From NCBI GenBank assembly GCA_914767715.1, contig OU612071.1:17048948-17112947 (forward strand): a stretch of 64,000 nucleotides of DNA. The letters are read 5' to 3'. Source of the DNA: Membranipora membranacea. Taxonomy: Eukaryota > Bryozoa > Gymnolaemata > Cheilostomatida > Membraniporidae. The notes under the pieces were generated by a model. The model was not told the DNA's origin. It saw nothing but the letters and a program-made list of their open reading frames with translations, and searched no databases. Both the position numbers and the translations under genes were made by a program. Positions within the stretch are counted from its first letter, which is position 1. The number at the start of each line of letters is the position of its first letter. This document shows positions 50,901 to 62,346 of the stretch, one piece after another.

Positions 50901-51801
50901 ATCTTAGTTTAGTGTTCATATTGCTTACGATAGGTTAAAATAACAAGCATGGATTTCATCCCACCCCATACAGGCCAGGCACCATACAGTAAAACAGATC
51001 TGATGTTAGAGTTGTAAAATGTTTCAAGGCCATGACGGCTTCAAAGGCATAGAGTTTTAATGTCACTTTGCAATGACATTCTCTAATGCTAAGCAAATTA
51101 TGTAAGGATAAGATGAACTATAACAGGCTTGTAAGAATGTAATAGACATGTTTCAGGCCATAAAGATCATCGCATTCCAATTTGTTACTCACACAACAAC
51201 GGTCACAGCTTTTGCCTTTGTCAACAACAATAAAGTGCGCTGTAGAGATTTGAGCAGTGGTGTTTGTCCATGAAGGACAACTTCTGCGCAATGGTCCATG
51301 GTCGAAGAATCAACTGCATGTTCCAATATGAAGCACGCTCTGCATTGACAAGATGAGACCGGGTTATTCTGACTTGTGCATTCTTGCAGTTTCAATATAT
51401 TGCTAATTTAGAGCAGGCTTGTGCATTTTCCCTTGTACATTTGTTAATGTTTACCACAGCTGCAACGACGATAAAATATAAAGCTTTCGTCTCTCCTACA
51501 TGCTGGCTATCCCTAACTAAATCAATTGATGGTTGGTAAAACTGGGCAAGTCTAACGAGTTGCTTAGTCTTGTCAGACAATTTATTCAGTAATCAACTTT
51601 AAAACATGAATTATATTGAACTTTTGCGGTGCCAATTCCTCTCCATTCAGTATCCTTCTCTATAAACAAAACAAAAATACAGCTGTTAAAGATCAAACAG
51701 GTAACATTATGTTGTCTGCACATGATATGTAACTCAAATCTATATAGTTCTGATTATCTGACCTTACTTATTTATAATCTTATTGAACAAGAACCAATTA
51801 T
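47981..51801. other. Downstream region of IF copy 2
   Basis: Counterpart of 24,090-27,872. It contains the tRNA-like element (50,331-50,420) and the simple form of the palindrome site (51,121-51,180). An open stretch at 48,784-49,023 (79 codons) is shared with unit 3 but broken in unit 1, and it has no recognised domain. Confidence 0.5.
50331..50420 (-). repeat. tRNA-like element with extended acceptor stem
   Basis: The minus strand carries TGGCTCAGTTGGTTAGAGC (A box) and GGGTTCGAATCCC (B box), both better preserved than in unit 1. The ends pair over about 14 bp (CCAGTAGGAGGTGG with the complement of CCATCGCCTACTGG), further than a tRNA acceptor stem. The middle holds a small hairpin (agcatt / aatgct). 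Confidence 0.65.
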
Positions 51802-54013
51802 TTACCTTGTTTGATGAGTCTTTTTTCCAGGGTGCTTATCTGCTGCTCTTTGCCCTCCATTTCGTCTTTCACCCATATTACCGTCATGCTTAGCTGCTTG
51901 TCTTGGCTCATCTGTGCTTCTTTTGGTTCTTTTCTCCATATCACCATCATGCTTAGCTCCTGCGGTTTTCTTGTTGCCATGAGTCTTTTTTCCAACGCGC
52001 TTATCTGCTGCTCTTTGCGAGCCATTTCGTTTTTCACCCATATTACCGTCATGCTTAGCGGCTGGTCTTGGCTCATCTGTGCTTCTTTTGGTTCTTTTCT
52101 CCATATCACCATCATGCTTAGCTCCTGCGGTTTTCTTGTTGCCATGAGTCTTTTTTCCATCGCGCTTAGCTCCTGCTCTTAGCCCTCCATTTCGTCTTTC
52201 ACCCATATTACCGTCATGCTTAGCGGCTGGTCTTGGCTCATCTGTGCTTCTTTTGGTTCTTCTCTCCATATCACCGTCATGCTTAGCTCCTGCGGTTTTC
52301 TTGTTGCCTTGAGTCTTTTTTCCATCGCGCTTAGCTCCTGCTCTTAGCCCTCCATTTCGTCTTTCACCCATATTACCGTCATGCTTAGCGGCTGGTCTTG
52401 GCTCATCTGTGCTTCTTTTGGCTCTTCTCTCCATATCACCATCATACTTAGCTCCTGCAGTTTTCTTGTTGCCATGACTATTTTTTCCATCGCGCTTAGC
52501 TCCTGCTCTTAGCCCTCCGTTTCGTCTATCACCCATATTACCGTCATGCTTAGCGGCTGGTCTTTGCTCATCTGTGCTTCTTTTGGTTCTTCTCTCCATA
52601 TCACCATCATGCTTAGCTCCTGCAGTTTTCTTGTTGCCATGACTATTTTTTCCATCGCGCTTAGCTCCTGCTCTTAGCCCTCCGTTTCGTCTATCACCCA
52701 TATTACCGTCATGCTTAGCTGCTTGTCTTGGCTCATATGTGCTTCTTTTGGCTCTTTTCTCCATATCACCATCATGCTTAGCTCCTGCAGTTTCCTTGTT
52801 CCCATAAGTCTTTTCTCCACCTTGCTTAGCTCCTGCTCTTTGCCCTCCCTTTCGTCTTTCACCCATATTACCGTCATGCTTAGCTGCTTGTCTTGGCTCA
52901 TCTGTGCTTCTTTTGGTTCTTTTCTCCATATCACCATCATGCTTAGCTCCTGCAGTTTTCTTGTTCCCATAAGTCTTTTCTCCACCTTGCTTAGCTCCTG
53001 CTCTTTGCCCTCCGTTTCTTCTTTCACCCATATTACCGTCATGCTTAGCGGCTGGTCTTGGCTCATCTGTGCTTCTTTTGGTTCTTCTCTCCATATCACC
53101 ATCATGCTTAGCTCCTGCAGTTTTCTTGTTGCCATGACTCTTTTTTCCATCGCGCTTAGCTCCTGCTCTTAGCCCTCCGTTTCGTCTTTCACCCATATTA
53201 CCGTCATGCTTAGCTGCTTGTCTTGGCTCTTCTGTCCTCTTCGTTGCTGGTCCTCTGCTACCCGTTGTCACCTCTCTACCATTGTCCTTTTCGCCATTAG
53301 TTTGTTTTCTTCCAAGAACGGCACCTAAAGCAAAAAACATAGCGTCACATGCAAGTACTTTGTATAATAAAACTTCTGATCATACAGTGTAAGTCACTTA
53401 ATTCAGACTCCAGGGGACCCAAGGAACTGTTTCAAATTATGAATCAATCTAATTACAAAAATGCTACCTCACAGGAATTTTCAAAGAATGTGCTTCATAC
53501 TTCAGGGATCTGACACACAGACTTTCTTTCAACGTTAGGAAACATTTTTTTTTTGTGTTGTGCTTTGCAAGTGGTAATGGAAATAATACACTGATGACTG
53601 AGTGAAAAGTAGTAATAGTAGCAGGTAAGCAGGTTTGAACGCTTTGTTTAAGAGTGGTAAATACAGATCATAATCAACCCCTTTGAATAATAAGCCCTCT
53701 GAATATAGAGTTCCGGTTCTTCCTTGGTAAGAGAAGACAACTTCAAAACTACAGTTACAATCTTGAATGAGCAGGGAGTAAAACCGTTGGCTGAGTTGGG
53801 ACCACACTCATTTGGCTGAATAAACAGGAATTTTATATTAACAGGGTTCAAATTAACAAGCTTACACCGTACCAATTGACCTAGTACTCTAAGGAACCCT
53901 TCTCAACATTTGATGCAAACAATGTATGCATCAACTGAGAGACCAGCCAAGCTATAGTACTTACTTGCACCGATGATTGTGAAAAGAAGTGATATGAGAA
54001 TCAACTTATTCAT
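51802..54013 (-). CDS. R3: secreted basic tandem-repeat precursor protein (523 aa)
   Basis: Exon 2 (54014-53965) carries the ATG at 54,013 and the same signal peptide as R1. Exon 3 (53324-51802) holds eight full 55-residue units and a partial ninth, exactly one unit (55 aa) longer than R1. Each full unit ends in RTKR or RAKR, fitting furin-type cleavage. Unit variants include QGGEKTYGN, RDGKNSHGN and RVGKKTHGN. The unit order differs from R1, so repeats have been gained, lost or converted since duplication. The frame is intact over 1.5 kb of repeats, which suggests selection or a very recent origin. The final stop overlaps a splice donor, as in R1. Function unknown; the options are as for R1. 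Confidence 0.85.
51807..53230 (-). repeat. 165-bp tandem repeat array inside R3
   Basis: It contains 8.7 units of 165 bp. Neighbouring units share private variants: the QGGEKTYGN type in units 2-3 and the KNSHGN type in units 4-5. This points to local tandem duplication or conversion of units. Confidence 0.95.
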
Positions 54014-54214
54014 CCTAAAACAGAAAACATATTTGCAATTATGAATTGCAGGACAAGAAAGATAATGACATGGCAAGAGGAATAAACATTGCCTTAGTAA
54101 AATATTGAGAGCCCCTCAATACAGCGCCTGATTCTTTTTTTCTAGCTGAGGATCTTTGTCTTTTGTGCAGTTCTGTATAAGTTTTATATTTGTATATGTA
54201 TATACATTACTTAC

Positions 54215-54332
54215 ATGTATATCTTCAAAGAAGCTGTGTTCTGTGTCGCTGATTGAAGTGTGTGACCTCTCCAGTTTTTGCCCCAGCTTTTATACCGTAG
54301 CGTAAACGCAGATTTTTATGGTAATGCAGCTT
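54215..54332 (-). promoter_or_regulatory. R3 promoter and non-coding exon 1
   Basis: TATAAAA at 54,294-54,288 on the minus strand, the conserved upstream block at 54,332-54,303, the GGTCACACACTTCA-type start region near 54,260 and the ACAT/GTAAGT donor at 54,215 are all kept, so R3 should be transcribable like R1. Confidence 0.75.
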
Positions 54333-54334
54333 TT

Positions 54335-57300
54335 TAAGGTTGAAATAAGATATTTTGAGAATGATGACCAAGCAAATAGAATGGAAATATTGTCAATGAT
54401 TCGCGTCATAGACTGGCCACTTATAGGATACAGGATATAAAAGATATACAGTTATTTTAAGTACTGTAATGTTTGTAGGAAGTGTTTTGGAACTGATTTA
54501 TGAGGATAGTAACATATAATTGTTGTTGCCTCATGTCAGGGAATATTACCGTAATCCCTCACCTATGATGGATGGCCAATTGGCGATCTCATTATAAGAG
54601 CAAATTAAAATGGCTGTCTTCTCCATGCCACCTGTGAGGTAATAGGCCAGAGTATCGTTGTCCAATTATGTGGCAAAACTTCCCCACAGTTATTTTCAGT
54701 GAAAACAGCTTAAGGATATAACGTAACAAACATGTTATAATTGTGGTATATTTATACATATTATATAAGAACAAGGGCTCCTCCCCATGCTCCCTCCTTG
54801 TTTTCTTTGATCTGGCCTCACCGGAATTTGAACTTGGGCTGAGATCAAACACTCCCACCTCTCAGCCACGCTGGGCCCATGAAGCTTGCAAAGCTCAGTG
54901 CGAAATAATCCAGGTGGTTCAATTTGATGATGTAGTGGGTGTTAGTAGCGATAAATAGGTACCAAAACAAACAATTTAAACCACCAAGTAGTAAAGGAGA
55001 TAATATGTAAATAAAATCTGTCTTCACCGGGATTTGAACTCTCGCGCAACAAGCATGTTATAATCGTTGTATATTTATATATAATTGTACATTGTATATA
55101 ATTTAATATAATTGTATATAAGTGTACATAATTGTATATAATTGCATATACTATATAATAGTACATAATATATATTATATTGGTGTATATATTATATAAT
55201 TGTATATAATATATAATTGTTTACAATATGAAATTGTATATATAATATAATTCTATATATTATGTTTATATTAAATAATATACAATTGTATATATTATTT
55301 TATATTTCTTTATTATACATAATTGTATATAATATATAATTGCATATAATATATTATTGTATATAATGCATAATTGTATGTAATGTATGTATGTAACAAA
55401 ACAAGTAAACCACCAAGAAGTAAAATGGACAAAATGTTAATCCAATCATATTTTTTTAGTCATCCTTTTTTGTTATTTTTAACGGCACTTTTGGAAAACA
55501 TTTTTTTGAAAATGATATAGATGCCAATAGGATATTATAAATTCAAAATAATATCAGCCTTTATTGGGATTCGAACTCGGGCCTCTCGTGCAACAAGTGT
55601 GTTATAATTCTGGTATATGTAAAAATATTCGATTATCTACATTCACCTACTTGCTTTTTTTTTGTCACAACCGGGAAATGAACTTGGGCCACTTGCGCTG
55701 TGATAGAACCACTCGGCCACCCAAGCCGCTGAAGCTTACTGATTTTCTTTGATGGATGTTGCAGATATATGGGTAAAGTAGGCTGTTTTTTAGTTTTTAA
55801 TTATTTTCAAGCTTTGATGGCATAAATCAGACAAAAAAATATAAATAGACACCCTCGTACACATACGTGGTAGAACACGGGACTGCATTTAGCCGTTTTT
55901 TCTCTATTTTTCAAAAAACACATTTTGATAAAGTGATATGAGGCACTGGATTAGGTTTTGTATACACATGCGTTTATTATAAACACAAAACTGAAATTTT
56001 GAGGATTATTTATATGGTATATGGGCCTCCTGAGGTATAACGCCTGTATGCACAGCCATAGCAGCTTGACGCCGCTCCTCTATATTTGTGAGGGTCCTGT
56101 TCTGCTGTTTAGATTATAAATTTTTAGTTTTGTTGCAAAGAAGACGTTACTTTATTTTGTTGATCTGTTGAAAAACTAGGACACTCAAATCTTGAGAAAT
56201 TTATAATCATAGAACTTTACATCAATAATCAAGCTTCAGCCCACAATGCATTCAACCATGCTCTGCATGTTTTTCACTCATACCTCCTGGGCTTATTGGT
56301 CAATGACCTTCTTACTTCCATATTATATCTATCAATGTCTCAAATTACATATTGGAAAGTTTTGAGGATGGATAACTTCCTGAGAAATTGCCAGATAAAA
56401 AACCTCTCGATTTTGTTAATTGCTTGTTTTGATGGCCCCCTGCAGGTCACTTGACTTGTCACAACGTAACGTTATTTCAATCTGATGAAAATATCAGCTG
56501 TTGTGATAATAGCTTTCATGGTAGCGATAAAGATAGCTTAGGAAATTAATCTTGACGAGCTATTCTACAAACTTCATGAATTTCCATGTGCACCATCCAT
56601 ACGTGTAGCACTATAAACTATTTATTCATCATTTTCCCAATTCTCAGTCTTGTCAAATAGCGATGCTGTTTTCTCCTTGGACTCTGATTTAACATTAAGG
56701 TGGGAATCCGTCAGTACGTTATCTCCGCTGTATACATCCTGGAATCTAGTTCATCACTGTTCTTAGTTTTGACAAAATTTGGTTACGCCCTTAAACATTA
56801 ACTTAGAAATAAATATAATATGTCAAGGATTTTGATAGTGACAGATCTTTCAGGTCTTGATTAATGAATATATTATTAGAATTACAAGTTCATATGATTT
56901 ACTACGTCAGAGCGATAATTGAGGAGATTACACTGCAATTACAGATATAGACAGAGCAAAAAACTAAAAAGGTAACAGTTCTTGAGTTGTTAATAATACT
57001 GATACAGAGAAGTTACAAGGATTCGGTTGATGATAATCAATAGGAATAATTTTACACTGATATCATGTTGGTGCACTATTTTCAAATATCAGAGGCAACA
57101 ATATGGACTTGTCAGCTTGAGTGATTCTCCTGGGTGCCAAACGTTTGTTTGGGTTGGGTGTTAAATTTGAACACTTTTATAGATTTGTATGGATATATTT
57201 CAAAATAATTAACGGTCCTGGATTCCTGGTTATATGGTCAAATGAAGGCAGTCACACAGCAGGACTTAAGTTGCTGATTTCATTAAACAGTGTGAAGAGA

Positions 57301-59660
57301 TGATTTTAACAGACACTGATATGTCTTGCATGATGCATTCAAACAAAAACTAATTAATTTGTTTGGTGTTAATTTTCCTGAATATTGCACCATTCTTTGC
57401 GTCTAATAATATGATTAAGATTTTCTCATCATCCATTGGTACCAATATCTGGTATTTTGTTTACAAATCTCTAGTACCATTTCCATTTGACTGAATAGCC
57501 AGTTGATTGGCCAAATAATGCATTGGGTCATTAACTCAAATAGACCATATTTTAAAATATAAATAGACAAAAGCTATTATAGCTGCCCGTAAGTATAATT
57601 GGATAAGAAGAAACCTAATGTGGATGCCTTCCATACTTAATACGAGTGCACAACGAACCTTCTCCATAGGGCAAGACAAGGCTAGGGTAGAAGATAGGTT
57701 AGTAGCATGACTTCTCCTAGTTTTTGGCATTCTTCCTCATTACTAAGAGAGCAGAGTGTCTTTTGGTTATTTTTGGTTTGGTGTGTCATCATAAGTTAAC
57801 AAAAGATTGACAGTTAAAAAATAGCGAGGCGATGAGGCTGTATATGTCCAGTAGCGTCTGAGATGCTATTCGAGGTGATAGAGCCAAAAAAAATCAATTC
57901 ACCATGTGCCTATATTGGTAATATTGCTACTGACGTAGAAAAGTATATGAACCTGTTGTTCTAATTATTTCTTAATCAATCAAGAGCCCCCTCTGTGATA
58001 GAATTGGAAACATAGTGATGGGATGGCTGCAATTGTCCCTTAAAAATAATAAGTATACAATTGGTGCACGCCTGAGGTAATGTGCTTAAAAAGTATGCAC
58101 TGCTAACTCTGGGGGTGCAAATCCACATGTCTACTATATGGTCAGGTAGATCCAGAGACTATCAGTCTGAGTTAGATTAAAAACATACATAAACTGACAA
58201 GTTGGCTGGGCTCCGGTGGTGTATCACCTTGCGGGCTGGGTTGGTCTGGGGAACCCTGAAAGTCCCTCGTCAGCAGCACTGGGCAGCACCCAAGCCCCTG
58301 AATCTCTTATAATGTTCTTTTTGCCCAATTCTAGCAAATAATACACGGTGTTTTTACAGTTTGGCATAATTTAGATCTATTGCAATAGAATTGATTACGT
58401 CATGAATCACTAATCCAAGCTTGATACACCTCATTAATATTTGAAAGATAAAGAACATAGTATTGGACTGCGTAAGCTAGAAATAACAAAATACTGTACA
58501 ATTAATTCAGCGTAAAATAGCCAGAACATCTAGTAAACAGACCAAAACTCAAACAAGTAGTCAATGAGATTTCTAACACTTTTTGTACATAAGTCACTCT
58601 GCATACTGCTGAGGTCTAGTTGATTCGTTGTCTGTTAGAATCATTTTGTAACACTTTTAGTATATCGCTGTCAGCAAGTCCAACTATGTGACTGAGTTTA
58701 TTAGGAAAGTAGTTGATAACAAAATTATACTTCCAGCTATCCCGGAACAGTTTAAGAGCCTAAGCTAAGCGTGTCTATATTGGTTATTGAAGTGTAATCT
58801 CCGCTTATTAACTGTTCTGCCGTGTTTTAGCTTAGGCGCGTGGACTGTGCCGGGATAGCTGGTAATAGCATTTAATTCTCCTCCAGTTTGTTAGGAAAGT
58901 AGTTGATAACAAAATTATACTTCCAGCTATCCAGCCTAAACTAAGCGTGTCTATATTGGTTATTGAAGTGTAATCTCCGCATATTAACTGCTCTGCCGTA
59001 GTTAATTATATAAACCTGTTTTTCTGATAATATCCTCATCAATAGAAACTTAAAAGATCGTCATCATCAAAGTTCCTATACATATTTATAGCGTGTACTT
59101 GATATTAAGGGTGTAACTGAATCGTGTCAAAACTAAGAATACGTTCTGATGTTGTAATCAGGATCTATACAGCGGAGTTAAGGCATTTGACTGAATTTCC
59201 GTCCTACATAGAAGCGTTAATACAGAGTTCCATGGATAAAACAGCAATGCTATTTGACAAGACTGAGCATTGGGATATTGATGCATAAAATGCTCAGTTA
59301 CTCGCTCATACTTAGTTGCATTGCGGAAGCAGTGGGCTAAAAACTTGGTCATTGATGTAAAGATGGTTCTCTTTGATTACAAATTTCTCAAGATTTTAGT
59401 GTCATATTTTATCAATACCTATGGGCAACCGATAAACAAAATAGAGCAAAATCTTTTTGATTACAATAAATATTAATATATTTAAAAAGCTTTAGTATTT
59501 ATTAGTATGATGAACAAATATTTTACAGTAAAAGTTAGTAATCTTAGTATCAGAGCAGCAACCGCCTTTCTACCAATTCCTTCACAAATATAGACTTATC
59601 GTGTCAAGTTGCTTGGGCTGGGCATGTAGACCAGAGGTGTGCGGCGGTCCATTTTTTAGT
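54335..59660. other. Intergenic repeat-rich DNA of unit 2
   Basis: Counterpart of 30,235-36,370. It has the MITE deletion scar near 54,566, tRNA-like fragments (54,800-55,720), an AT minisatellite (55,070-55,390), and the 190-bp tandem duplication with foldback arms at 58,733-58,745 and 58,850-58,862. No supported gene. Confidence 0.5.
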
Positions 59661-59837
59661 ATGGAGTGAGCAGGCCTACACTATAGCACTAATGAGAAAG
59701 AAGTAAATTGGCCAAAACAATAATCTCACCGTTTTGTGACCTCCCATCCAAACTCTGAACCATCCCATTCCGCTTTCTAGCTTCTCAGCTTACCCAAATA
59801 TATCAGCTATCCAATTTTTTCGTTTTCTTTCACACAG

Positions 59838-62346
59838 GTACAAGAAGTGAAGACAGGCCAGGCTAAGGACCAGAGCAGAATGGAGTCTGTGATGACAGAG
59901 ACTAAGAGGTTGCAGACAATGATGAATGACATGAGAGGTCAAATCTCTGACCTTGAGGGAAGAAACACCCTCCTAGAGAAACAATACAATGATCTTCTCA
60001 GGCAGCATGAAGAGGTTAGCACTCTTTGAATCACAGTCAAATATTGGTGCTACTGAACATCTGCGTTCTCAGACTTGTTAGCTGAACTTGAGAAACTCCC
60101 ATGACTTTTTCTTTAGACATAGAGCCGATGAGAGGAAGTTCTTATATTTGTAGGGGCACTTACAAATATACATGTTTAAGTAGGGATGCTGCTGATAGCT
60201 TCAACTGTTATGGAAAAGAAATCGGACGGATATTTTTATTTCTCTCATATTTGGACAAACAAAAAGTGTGCTAAAGTTTTGTTTTCTGTGTTGATTATTT
60301 AAATGTAATTTTTGTAGGATATGAGAATGTGGGATGAGGAGAAGGGTAAATACGAGTCTGAGATTGAGAGGCTGACAGCAGAGCTGGAGAGAATGCTCAG
60401 AGAGATGGAAGTAGTAATGGACTCCAAACTCTCACTCGAGCTCGAGATCGCCGCCTACAGGAAACTACTGGAGGTTGAGGAGAACAGGTATGGTTTGATG
60501 TCCTAATTCTGCAATGCTTAAAAGTACCTATAATGCGTCTTTGGTTTTTTCAGGAGACAATTTTCAGGAGGGTATGATCTGCTTCATTTACAGCCTTAAC
60601 TATCGACGAAGATTATGGGTATATAACAATCAATATGAATGTGAGAATATGACCAATGTACCCTTGCAAAAAGAGAAGACAACAAATAGACGCGTGTCTT
60701 TTAAAAAAATTCCCTTTTTGATAATAATGACAATCCTAAAAGTTAATATTGCTTATCTATTCTTTTTTCAGGATGAATATGAGAGATCAGATGGGCACAG
60801 AGACGATCACAGAGACTATGACCACACAGCAGAGCAGCAGCTCATCATCTCATGGTGGTATGATGGGAGGCAGCAGCAGCAGCAGTAGTGGTATGATTGG
60901 AGGAGGAAGTGGTATGGGAGGCAACTCCTCAAGTAAGTAGTGGCGGGGAAATAGTTTCCTATTTCTGTAAAATTGTGAGAGACAAGACCTGTGAAGTGTG
61001 CATCAAATTGCAGTTGTCTGTATAGGCATGAGAGGCGACTCCTAAAGAGAGTTGAAATAACGATATAGTTGTGTCTGTTTGAGCAGGTTTGAGATGGCCG
61101 ACTTCTCGTAGATGTGCGAAGGGGAATTTTACTCTCCGCTAATCAAGTATTGATAAATATAGTACGATGCGCATGTATAATTCCGAACCCAGCAGCGCAC
61201 CTTTCGTATTTCACCATCATTAACATCAATTAGGCAAGCAAGTTCTCGTAGTTGTCTCGTTTATTTTCCTCAATATAACACATATTCAATTTTTTTCCTG
61301 CAGGCTCTATCTCCACAGGATCGATGTCACAGAAGACCACATTCCAGAGATCAGCTAAAGGCCCACTAGCTATCAGCCAGTGTGATCCTAACGGACTCTG
61401 GGTCGAGGTGGAGAACACTGGACGCAAAGATGAGAATATCGGTGGATGGAAAATCTCAAGAAAGGTAAATTCTAATTAGAGTCAATCCTACACCTGGCAA
61501 AACAGGTTGCACTAGAAAACAGCTCAAAATACAAGCTACACACAGCTTATTCTGACAAACACCTCAGATAGGACAGATGGAAGCAAACGAGTGCTAGCTG
61601 CCTATCTGTTATTTTATTATTTTTTTACACCTTTTTTATTTTTAATCATCTATTATTTACCTTCAAACTTTCATGGCTTATTTTTCATCTTACAGGTCGA
61701 TAACAAAGTAATGCCATACTTTGAGTTTCCCGAGGGACTGACTCTGGGTAACTCCCGAGACTCTCGCAGTGTGAAGATTTACGCTCAGGGTAAGGGACCT
61801 GCTGGAGCTCTCGAGTATAGCATGGAGAACTGGGGTAACGGAAGTCAAGTCACCACCAGCCTCATCAACCCCGCTGGAGAGGTGAGTTACTTTGCAGAAT
61901 GAAAACTTTCAACTGAAATTAAATTTGGTTACCTGGTCAAGAAATATAGAATTCACAGGAGGCAACATTATTAACCAATTTTGATGTCTCCAACACCCTC
62001 GCCCAAACTATCGTTGAGCTTTTTGCCCAAATGATAGATGAGGGAGAGATTTGAAGGTTGACATTTGAAACTACAAACTTAACACTCATGTATTTGGGGC
62101 GTGCTGGCAGACTTTTGATAAGGTGTTAGTTTGTACTTGTGAGTTCAGTGCATCGTCTTAATTCACCCTTAAAATCATGGCGGCACTTAATACCCCAAAA
62201 ATGGTTATCTCCTTTATATTCGTTGATATGAGCTCACTAATAACCCTCATATGTCCGTAAACACAAACTATTGAATAACTCAATATTATTCTCCGTAATT
62301 GCAGGACAAAGCCACACACGTACAGAAGACAAGCTATGCACAGTAA
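59838..62346 (+). pseudogene. Intermediate filament copy 3, exons 8-13 only
   Basis: Exons 59838-60014, 60318-60487, 60772-60932, 61304-61464, 61696-61881 and 62305-62346 match IF exons 8-13 in length and splice sites, and their frame is open to the stop. It includes the Ser/Gly-rich exon 10 that copy 2 lacks. The promoter, head and first half of the rod are missing because the duplication begins within intron 7. It cannot encode a normal IF protein by itself. It could only be used as alternative 3' exons if transcription read through from upstream, for which there is no evidence. Confidence 0.85.

Larger units (their letters stand above)
44509..59665. repeat. Segmental duplication, unit 2
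   Basis: It matches 20,364-36,373 throughout. Main differences: about 278 bp lost in the IF copy (exon 10), a single-arm version of the twin palindromes, one extra repeat in R3, a 782-bp deletion removing most of the mariner-like MITE (junction near 54,566), and a shorter AT minisatellite. It ends at ttagtatgga and joins directly to unit 3. Confidence 0.9.
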
